DNA of 64,000 nt from GCA-003244245 sp050699715 (GTDB lineage Bacteria; Actinomycetota; Actinomycetes; Mycobacteriales; Pseudonocardiaceae): the NCBI GenBank assembly GCA_050699715.1, contig JBOHFR010000015.1, positions 19,309 through 83,308 on the forward strand, written 5' to 3'. The notes below the pieces were generated by a model that saw only the letters and a list, made by a program, of their open reading frames with translations, searched no databases and was not told where the DNA came from. Positions 41,161 through 48,395 of this stretch are shown here, piece by piece (positions within the stretch are counted from its first letter, which is position 1; each line of letters opens with the position of its first letter). Made by a program: the position numbers and the translations under genes.

Positions 41161-42735
41161 GTGACAACCGAGCCCATCGTGCTCAAGGTGCTGCTCCACC
41201 AACGCCACCTGCAGACTCACAGCGCGTTTTGTCGGGAGTACGACAGGGTTGCCGCCGGCATCGACCTGACCCTTAAAGGCGGGTGGCCCAGCAAGGCGCA
41301 GTTCTACCGGTGGCTTTCCAGTGACTTAATCGGACTTCCTTACGCTGACCACTGCCGGATCCTGGAGGGCATGTTTCCCGACTGGAAAGTTGATCAATTA
41401 TTTCACGCGCACGATGAGGGAATCGAGTTTGTACCCGAACCGCCCACGCCGCAGACACAAAAACCAACTCGACCTGCCCCGACAACCAGACCGGCCGGTG
41501 TCGTCGGGCCGGCGCAGTTGGTCAGTGAGCACGAGTCCGGATCGGGCTTGCTCGTGGAGTACGACGACGCTGAGCTAAGCTATGACGGGCGTGCCTACCG
41601 GGCGACGATGCGGCGTAAGCTCGTGAACTGTGGCGAGGCGCCGATCTCTCGCTACCTCATCCGCATCTCGGTTGACCGGTACCCGGGATCACTTGAGCAG
41701 TCTAACGAGCTGTACCGCAACGACCCGCTCACGTGGGACGAGCTGCGCCTGCAAGCCTGGCACAACGGCGAGCCGATGACCTGGCAGGTGCGCCACGACC
41801 GTGACGCGTTTAAAGAACTGTGGCTGCTCTTCGAGAATGACGAGGCTCGCTTCCCGCTTTACCCCGGAGAATCGACCGAGATCGTCTACAGCTACACGGT
41901 CAGCGACATCAAATGGGGGCGGTGGTTCCAGCGCGCCGTGCGGCTACCCACACGGCGCCTGATTGTGCGGCTGGACTTTCCCGCCGCATTCGGGCCGTCG
42001 GTATGGGGTATGGAGACCTCGATGAGCGCCGAAGCGCTGCCGTTTCGAACACCGATCACCCGCACCCAGGACGGCGACCGCACCCGGTTCGCGTGGACAA
42101 CGGATGACCCGCCGCTGCACGCACGTTACCGCATCGAGTGGCGCTTCAAGCAGCCGACCGCGTCACACGCTGACAACTCCGACACCAAGCCCAGCGAGAC
42201 CATGGCCAGGCTCGGCGTCGCCCAGCTCGATGATCCGCTCCTGCGCCAGCAGGCCCGCCCCTTCGCGCTCCCCACCGAGGCCGAGGACGCGCGGCGCGTG
42301 GTGGCCGAGCTGCACTCGGCCCTCGAGCGCGTCGCTCAGGCACACGTGTTCGGCAAGGGCATGGGCATCGCGGCCCCCCAGATCGGCATTGGACGTGCCG
42401 CTGCCGTGGTCCGCACCCCTGGCGGCGAGATCATCACCTTGCTGAACCCACAGATCATCGACCAGTCCGACGATCAAGACGAGCAGTACGAGGGATGCCT
42501 GAGCTTCTTCGACGTGCGTGGCAAGCTGCCCCGACCGCTACGCATCCAGGTCGAGCATCAGCACGTAGACGGCAGCACTCACCTCACAGTGTTCGAGCGC
42601 GGCATCGCTCGACTCGTCGCCCACGAGATCGACCACCTCGCCGGCGTGCTCTACACCGACCGCATGGCCGACAGCACCAGCGTGATCCCGGTCGAGCAAT
42701 ATCGCGGTGGAGGCCAGTCCTGGCAATACACCTGA
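41161..42735 (+). CDS. HTH / beta-sandwich / peptide deformylase fusion, paralogue 3
   Basis: A 524-residue protein. Residues 1-90 are the shared HTH domain (GGWPSKAQFYRWLSSDLIGL, WKVDQLFHAHDEGIEF). A Pro/Thr linker follows. Residues about 118-330 form a beta-rich domain of unknown family (YDGRAYRATMRRKLVNCGEA, TEIVYSYTVSDIKWGRW). Residues about 345-510 are a complete peptide deformylase with motif 1 GMGIAAPQIG (400-409), motif 2 EGCLS (444-448) and the metal site HEIDH (488-492). The enzyme removes formyl groups from N-terminal Met. Fusion to a putative DNA-binding domain suggests a regulated or stress-specific role. The gene looks intact. Confidence 0.75.
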   Translation: MTTEPIVLKVLLHQRHLQTHSAFCREYDRVAAGIDLTLKGGWPSKAQFYRWLSSDLIGLPYADHCRILEGMFPDWKVDQLFHAHDEGIEFVPEPPTPQTQKPTRPAPTTRPAGVVGPAQLVSEHESGSGLLVEYDDAELSYDGRAYRATMRRKLVNCGEAPISRYLIRISVDRYPGSLEQSNELYRNDPLTWDELRLQAWHNGEPMTWQVRHDRDAFKELWLLFENDEARFPLYPGESTEIVYSYTVSDIKWGRWFQRAVRLPTRRLIVRLDFPAAFGPSVWGMETSMSAEALPFRTPITRTQDGDRTRFAWTTDDPPLHARYRIEWRFKQPTASHADNSDTKPSETMARLGVAQLDDPLLRQQARPFALPTEAEDARRVVAELHSALERVAQAHVFGKGMGIAAPQIGIGRAAAVVRTPGGEIITLLNPQIIDQSDDQDEQYEGCLSFFDVRGKLPRPLRIQVEHQHVDGSTHLTVFERGIARLVAHEIDHLAGVLYTDRMADSTSVIPVEQYRGGGQSWQYT

Positions 42736-43020
42736 GACATCTCCCTACACAATCCGCCCGACCACCAGCTCAGCACACCACCCGGAACCCGCGACCTACG
42801 CCACGCCAAGGCATCGAGCGATAATCCAGCCCGGCTGCCGGCCGAATCGGAGTACTTCTCACGTGGTGTCACGAGACCATCACATGACGTTGTTGCCGAA
42901 TTTGGCTTTATGGGATCGACCGCAGTCAATCATCAATACGGTCGCCGATGCCATCGGCCTTCCAAGCGGCGAAGTAGGGCTCTTCGCTGTATCAAGTGGG
43001 TTACTCAGAGCGAGGTGGGG
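42736..43020. other. Spacer after the PDF fusion gene, nothing firm seen
   Basis: An open frame contains ALWDRPQSIINTVADAIG and GEVGLFAVSSGLL, which may be a protein fragment, but I cannot assign it. No promoter or repeat stands out. Confidence 0.3.
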
Positions 43021-43195
43021 TCAGGGCATGTACGCGGGTTTGGGGTTGGTGAGGGTGGGTAGGGGGAGTTTGGCGGCGGTGAGGTAGATGATGGTGATCA
43101 TCTTGTTTTGTTCCGGTAGCCGCGGGCGCGGGCTTTGGCTGCTTGGACGAGAGAGTTGATTCCTTCGAGTAGTCCGTTGGCCACTCGCCGCAGTG
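43021..43195 (-). pseudogene. C-terminal relic of an ISL3-family transposase
   Basis: Minus-strand translation gives RRVANGLLEGINSLVQAAKA and RARGYRNKT, then after a one-base shift KMITIIYLTAAKLPLPTL, ending TNPKPAYMP at the TGA. This is the end of the ISL3 transposase catalytic domain. The rest of the element and its terminal repeats are not found. Confidence 0.65.
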
Positions 43196-43291
43196 GCGGA
43201 GATCGTGGAGATCGCCTCGCAAGCTAGGAGTAAGCAGCGCCTCGGCGAGATACCGCCCGGGGAACTGACAACCCGATCGTGCGGTATCCGT

Positions 43292-43330
43292 ATTGCCTTA
43301 CCATTGCCTCAATATTGCCTCAATATTGCC
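43292..43330 (+). promoter_or_regulatory. Four ATTGCC iterons at 11-bp spacing before the nitrate genes
   Basis: ATTGCC occurs at 43292, 43303, 43314 and 43325. The middle two are part of a perfect ATTGCCTCAAT tandem. Phasing by one helical turn suggests cooperative binding of a regulator to one DNA face, about 90 bp before the first possible start of the nitrate reductase. Confidence 0.5.
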
Positions 43331-43410
43331 GCAACGAGGGGCTTGCCACCACGGTACCCACGGCGGCCGCTACTCCGGTGGCGGGTGGGTCGTAACCGGC
43401 AGACAACGGC

Positions 43411-45618
43411 GTGGAAACGAGGTCGGTGCAGGGTGGAAGTGTGGAGGGATGCCCAACGCTGACGCACTGCCCGTACTGCTCGCTGCAGTGCGGCATCACC
43501 TTGCGGGTCGCTCCCGACCGGGTCCACCTGGCGCCCCAGGAGGATTTCCCTACCAACCGGGGCGGGCTGTGCAGCAAGGGCTGGAACGCGGCCGAGTTGC
43601 TCGACCACCCGCAGCGGTTGACCGAGCCGCTGGTCCGGGACCGGCGAGACGCGCCCCTGAAGCCCACTAGCTGGGACGACGCGCTAGATCGGGTCATCCA
43701 TGCGGTGCGCCGCGCCCAGCGCAATGATGGCCCGGATGGTGTGGGCTGCTTCGGCGGCGGTGGACTGACCAACGAGAAGGCCTACCAGCTCGGCAAGTTC
43801 GCCCGAGTCGCTTTGGGTACCTCCCAGCTCGACTACAACGGCCGGTTCTGCATGTCCTCAGCCGCCGCGGCGACCATCCGCGCGTTCGGTATCGACCGGG
43901 GCCTGCCGTTTCCGCTGGCCGACGTCGCCGCAGCCGACGTCGTCCTGCTGATCGGCGCCAACCCAGCCGACACCATGCCGCCCGCGATGCAGTGGTTCGA
44001 TGAGGGTCGCAGCCGCGGCGCGACGCATATCGTTATCGACCCTCGGCGTTCCCCCACCGCCCGTGGCTCGAAACTGCACCTGCAGCCGGTGCCCGGTACC
44101 GACCTGGCGCTGGCCAACGGGCTGCTGCATCTGGCGATCCGGCACGGGCACATCGACGCTACCTACATCGCCGAGCGAACCTGCGGCTTCGAGCAGGTCC
44201 GACGGGTGGTGCGCTCGTACTGGCCGGACCGAGTGGAGCGGATCACCGGCGTTGCGGCCGCCCAGTTGCAGGAGGCCGCGTGGCTGCTCGGTGAGGCATC
44301 GACGGCCATGGTGCTCACCGCCAGGGGGGCCGAGCAGCACAGCAACGGCACCGACACCACACTGGCCTTCATCAACCTGGCGTTGGCGCTGGGCCTGCCC
44401 GGACGACCCGGCTGCGGCTTCGCAACCATCACCGGCCAGGGCAACGGCCAAGGTGGCAGGGAGCACGGCCAGAAGGCCGATCAACTGCCCGGCTACCGGC
44501 GCCTCGACGATCCTCAGGCCCGCGAGCACGTCGCCGCGGTGTGGGGAGTCGACCCCGACAGCCTGCCCGGCCCGGGCACGTCGGCCTACGAGATGCTCGA
44601 CCGGCTGGGCACCACCGGCGGGGTGCACACGCTACTGGTGTTCGCCTCCAACATCGCTGTTTCCGCGCCGCACGCCACCCACGTCGCGAAGCGGCTGGCC
44701 GAGCTGGACTGCCTGGTGGTCAGCGACTTCGTGCTTTCCGAGACCGCGGCGTTGGCTGACGTCGTGCTGCCTTGCACGCAGTGGGCGGAGGAGGAGGGCA
44801 CGATGACCAACCTGGAGGGCCGGGTACTGCTGCGCCGCAAGACACTGGACCCGCCACCTGGGGTCCGCTCTGACCTGCAGATCCTGCGCGCCCTGGCCCA
44901 GCGGCTCGGCTGTCCGGTCACCTTCGAGGACCAGCCGCGGGCGGTGTTCGACGAGTTGCGCAGAGCCAGTGCGGGCGGCCCGGCGGACTACGCGGGTATC
45001 ACCTACGACCGCATCGCCGACGAGCAGGGCATCTTCTGGCCGTGCCCGGACGAGCGGCATCCCGGCACACCGCGGCTGTTCGCGGACCGCTTCGCCACAC
45101 CCGATGGCCGCGCCCGGTTCCACCCGATCGAGCACCGAGACCCAGCGGAGCTGCCGGACGCGCAGTACCCCTACTACCTCAGCACCGGGCGCAGTCGGTC
45201 GCATTACCAGTCCGGGGCGCAGACTCGGCGGGTGCGTGCGCTGGTCACCGCCGAGCCCGAGGCCTACGCTGAGTTGCACCCGGAACTCGCCCGGAGGGTC
45301 GGCATCGGCCTCGGAGACCTGGTACGGCTGTATAATCGCCGTGGCAGCGCAGTGCTGCGCGCCAGGATCACCGAAGACATCCGTTCTGACACGGTCTTCG
45401 TGCCCTTTCACTGGGGTGGGCAGGCCTCCGTCAATGCACTGACCAACCCGACGTTAGACCCTGTCTCCCGGATGCCGGAGTTCAAGGCCTGCGCGGTGGC
45501 GGTCAGCGCCGTCGGATCAGAGGAGATCGCATGCACACCACGTCCCGCTTCTTGCAGGGAAGCTACTCCTTTGAAGGGCAGGGCCTGTGCAAGCCCGTCC
45601 TCATTGATCCTGCCCTGA
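43411..45618 (+). CDS. nasC: Assimilatory nitrate reductase catalytic subunit
   Basis: A molybdopterin oxidoreductase of up to 735 residues. The N-terminal [4Fe-4S] site is HCPYCSLQCG with CSKGW further on. The Mo-bisMGD domains include GCFGGGGLTNEKAYQLGKF, ARVALGTSQLDYNGRFCMSS and LIGANPADTMPPAMQWFDE. A C-terminal cofactor-binding domain follows (YPYYLSTGRSRSHYQSG). It reduces nitrate to nitrite in the cytoplasm. Three GTG codons (43411, 43426, 43441) could be the start; none has a good ribosome site. The last 30 residues past AVAVSAVG look unrelated to the family and overlap the next gene by 88 bp. Confidence 0.9.
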   Translation: METRSVQGGSVEGCPTLTHCPYCSLQCGITLRVAPDRVHLAPQEDFPTNRGGLCSKGWNAAELLDHPQRLTEPLVRDRRDAPLKPTSWDDALDRVIHAVRRAQRNDGPDGVGCFGGGGLTNEKAYQLGKFARVALGTSQLDYNGRFCMSSAAAATIRAFGIDRGLPFPLADVAAADVVLLIGANPADTMPPAMQWFDEGRSRGATHIVIDPRRSPTARGSKLHLQPVPGTDLALANGLLHLAIRHGHIDATYIAERTCGFEQVRRVVRSYWPDRVERITGVAAAQLQEAAWLLGEASTAMVLTARGAEQHSNGTDTTLAFINLALALGLPGRPGCGFATITGQGNGQGGREHGQKADQLPGYRRLDDPQAREHVAAVWGVDPDSLPGPGTSAYEMLDRLGTTGGVHTLLVFASNIAVSAPHATHVAKRLAELDCLVVSDFVLSETAALADVVLPCTQWAEEEGTMTNLEGRVLLRRKTLDPPPGVRSDLQILRALAQRLGCPVTFEDQPRAVFDELRRASAGGPADYAGITYDRIADEQGIFWPCPDERHPGTPRLFADRFATPDGRARFHPIEHRDPAELPDAQYPYYLSTGRSRSHYQSGAQTRRVRALVTAEPEAYAELHPELARRVGIGLGDLVRLYNRRGSAVLRARITEDIRSDTVFVPFHWGGQASVNALTNPTLDPVSRMPEFKACAVAVSAVGSEEIACTPRPASCREATPLKGRACASPSSLILP

Positions 45619-45878
45619 CCTACACCGTTCCCCCGGGGGTGACCGGCCAGGCCCTCTACTTCCGCGGCGGAAACAGCACCGACGAGATGATCACGATTGT
45701 GCTGGTGCGGGACGGCCAGCCGATGCGCTACTTCCCGATCGGCGCTCGCGAGGGCACCCACGTGCCGCTGCGGGTGGTGGAGGACCTGATCAGCCATACC
45801 CAGATCGAGTTGCACGTCGCCGCGCCCGAGGGGTGCGCGGGCACGGTGGTCGTCGATTTCGGCCTGATGGAGGTGTGA
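45531..45878 (+). CDS. Small conserved protein between nasC and nirB
   Basis: A 115-residue beta-rich protein: RFLQGSYSFEGQGLCKPVLI, YFRGGNSTDEMITIVLVRDG, MRYFPIGAREGTHVPLRVVE. Homologues occur at the same place in other actinobacterial nitrate assimilation operons. Function is unknown; a role in assembly or electron transfer to the reductase is possible. It overlaps the nasC end by 88 bp in another frame and lies 5 bp before nirB. Confidence 0.75.
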   Translation: MHTTSRFLQGSYSFEGQGLCKPVLIDPALTYTVPPGVTGQALYFRGGNSTDEMITIVLVRDGQPMRYFPIGAREGTHVPLRVVEDLISHTQIELHVAAPEGCAGTVVVDFGLMEV

Positions 45879-45883
45879 ACGCC

Positions 45884-48391
45884 ATGCAAGAACTGGTTGT
45901 GGTGGGCAACGGCATGGCGGGGGCTCGGGCCGTCGAGGAGATTTTGGCCCGCAACGGTGCCGAGAAGTTCACCATCACCATGTTCGGTGACGAGCCGCAC
46001 GGCAACTATAACCGTATTCTGCTGTCGGAGTTGCTGGCGGGCGGCGCGAAATCCGACAGCGACCCCGAAAAAGACCCCGACGAGCATCTGCTTGCTGGGG
46101 ACCTTTTCCTCAACCCTTGGGAATGGTACCGGGAGAACGGGATCACGTTGCACGCCGGGGTGCGGGTGGTGCGCGTCGACCGGTTCGCCCACCGGGTCTA
46201 TGCCGACGATGGATCGATTGTTCGGTACGACAAGCTCGTGGTGGCCACCGGCAGCCGGCCCTTTTTCCCGCCTATGGAAGGGATGTGGGCCGACAACAAG
46301 ACGCTGACGGCGGGGGTGTTCGGGTTCCGCACACTGCGCGACACCACGTCGATGATGCGCTATGCCCGGGGCAGGCGGCGCGCGGTGGTGATCGGCGGTG
46401 GCCTGCTCGGTCTGGAGGCGGCTCGCGGCTTGCAGGCACACGGGTTGGACGTGCACGTGGTGCACGCCGCACCGGGGCTGATGAACCAGCAATTGGACGC
46501 CCAAGCTGGCCGGGTGCTGCGCCGATCGCTGGAACGGCTCGGCTTCACCGTGCACACCGGCACCCGCACCACAGCGATCCGGCTCAGCACCGACGGCGTG
46601 GCCACCGGCGTGGCCTTCACCGACGGTGGCACGCTGGACGCCGACATGGTGGTGATTGCAGCGGGTATCCGCCCGAACATCGGGCTGGCCATGGTCTCGG
46701 GCTTGGAAACGCAGCGCGGGATCGTGGTCGACGACCAGCTGCGGTCGGTGGACGATGACAACATCTATGCGGTCGGTGAGTGCGTGCAGCATCGCGGCGA
46801 GGTGTACGGGCTGGTCGCCCCGCTGTGGGAGCAGGCTGCGGTGTTGGCCGACCACATCACCGGCGCTGATCCTCAGGCCGCCTACCACGGTTCGCGGCTG
46901 GCGACAAAGCTCAAGGTCGCGGGTGTCGATGTGGCGGCTATGGGCCTGAAGGAGCCGGAGCGGCCCGACGACGAGTTCGTCCAGTTCAGCGAGCCCCACC
47001 GCGGGGTCTATCAGACAGTGATCATCCGTGACGGCATCCTGGTGGGTGCCACCCTGCTCGGCGACGTCAGCAAGGTCGCCTCGCTGACCCAGGCCTTTGA
47101 CCGGCGGGTGCCACTGCCCGAGGAACGGGTCAGGCTGCTGTTCGACCTCGGTGCGCCGACGGCGGAGGTCGGCGTGACGGAGTTGGACGACCAGGCGCAG
47201 GTCTGCAACTGCAACGGGGTCAGCAAGGGTCAGCTGGTGGCCTGTGTGCGGGACGGGCAGCGCACCGTCAGTGGTGTGATGGCCGTCACCCGCGCGGGCA
47301 AGGGATGCGGATCATGCGAGGACCTGGTCGCCGACATCGTCGCGGCAGCCTTGGGCGACGACCTGGAAACCGACCCGGCCGAGGCCTACTACGTGCCGTG
47401 CATCCCGATGGACAAGGCAGCGCTCATGGCCGAGATCCGCCGCCGTGGGCTGCGCTCGCCGTCGGCGGTGTTCGCCGCGCTTGCGCAGGACGGCGCCGAG
47501 CACGCCGGCGCCAAGATGGCGCTGGCCTCGCTACTGAGGATGATGTGGGGCGAGCAGTACATTGACGAGCGAGACTCCCGGTTCATCAACGACCGGGTGC
47601 ACGCGAACATTCAGCGGGACGGGACTTTCTCAGTGGTGCCGCAGATCGCCGGCGGCGTCACCACCGCAGCGCAGCTGCGGCGGATCGCCGACGTCGCGGA
47701 GCGCTACCACATCCCGATGGTCAAGCTCACCGGTGGCCAGCGCATCGACCTGCTCGGCGTACGCAAGGAAGACCTGCCCAGGGTGTGGGCCGATCTGGAC
47801 ATGCCGTCGGGCCACGCCTATGGCAAGAGCTTCCGGACCGTCAAGACCTGTGTGGGCAGTGACTTCTGCCGCTTCGGCCTCGGGGATTCCACCCAGTTGG
47901 GCATCGACATCGAGCAGCGCTACCGGGGGCTGGAGAGCCCGGCGAAAATGAAACTCGCCGTCTCCGGCTGCCCCCGCAACTGCGCGGAGTCCTACGTCAA
48001 GGACGTGGGCATCGTCGCGGTCGAGGGCGGCCGGTGGGAGATCTACATTGGTGGTGCGGCCGGCGCGACTGTGCGCAAGGGTGATCTGCTGGCCACAGTG
48101 GACAGCCGTGACGAGGTCGTCACGCTCACCGGGCGGTTCATGCAGTACTACCGGGAGAACGCCAAGTGGCTGGAACGCAGCTACGACTTCGTCCCCCGCA
48201 TCGGGCTGGCCGAGCTGCGGGCGATCGTCATCGAGGACCGGGACGGGATCGCGGGTCGGCTCGACGAGGCGATGAAGCACTCGATGGAGGCCTACCGGGA
48301 CCCGTGGCAGGAGCACCGGCAACCGGCGACCGAGGGCCAGTTCCGCGACGCGCTGCCGCTGGTCGAGTTGCCGAAGGTACCCTTCCGGTGA
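45884..48391 (+). CDS. nirB: Assimilatory nitrite reductase large subunit
   Basis: An 835-residue enzyme. FAD domain VVGNGMAGARAVEEI, NAD-binding VVIGGGLLGLEAARGL, bacterioferritin-associated-ferredoxin-like [2Fe-2S] site CNCNGVSKG...GCGSCEDLV, then ferredoxin-like halves and the sirohaem/[4Fe-4S] site CVGSDFCRFGLGDS with SGCPRNCAES. It reduces nitrite to ammonia. No nirD small-subunit gene follows; ppc starts 4 bp later. Some actinobacterial operons place nirD elsewhere. Confidence 0.95.
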   Translation: MQELVVVGNGMAGARAVEEILARNGAEKFTITMFGDEPHGNYNRILLSELLAGGAKSDSDPEKDPDEHLLAGDLFLNPWEWYRENGITLHAGVRVVRVDRFAHRVYADDGSIVRYDKLVVATGSRPFFPPMEGMWADNKTLTAGVFGFRTLRDTTSMMRYARGRRRAVVIGGGLLGLEAARGLQAHGLDVHVVHAAPGLMNQQLDAQAGRVLRRSLERLGFTVHTGTRTTAIRLSTDGVATGVAFTDGGTLDADMVVIAAGIRPNIGLAMVSGLETQRGIVVDDQLRSVDDDNIYAVGECVQHRGEVYGLVAPLWEQAAVLADHITGADPQAAYHGSRLATKLKVAGVDVAAMGLKEPERPDDEFVQFSEPHRGVYQTVIIRDGILVGATLLGDVSKVASLTQAFDRRVPLPEERVRLLFDLGAPTAEVGVTELDDQAQVCNCNGVSKGQLVACVRDGQRTVSGVMAVTRAGKGCGSCEDLVADIVAAALGDDLETDPAEAYYVPCIPMDKAALMAEIRRRGLRSPSAVFAALAQDGAEHAGAKMALASLLRMMWGEQYIDERDSRFINDRVHANIQRDGTFSVVPQIAGGVTTAAQLRRIADVAERYHIPMVKLTGGQRIDLLGVRKEDLPRVWADLDMPSGHAYGKSFRTVKTCVGSDFCRFGLGDSTQLGIDIEQRYRGLESPAKMKLAVSGCPRNCAESYVKDVGIVAVEGGRWEIYIGGAAGATVRKGDLLATVDSRDEVVTLTGRFMQYYRENAKWLERSYDFVPRIGLAELRAIVIEDRDGIAGRLDEAMKHSMEAYRDPWQEHRQPATEGQFRDALPLVELPKVPFR

Positions 48392-48395
48392 GCCG

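Noticed and set aside
43392..43407. Possible GlnR box (GTAAC-n6-ACAAC) before nasC
   Set aside because: Only one half matches GTNAC and the second lacks the leading G, so it is too weak to call.
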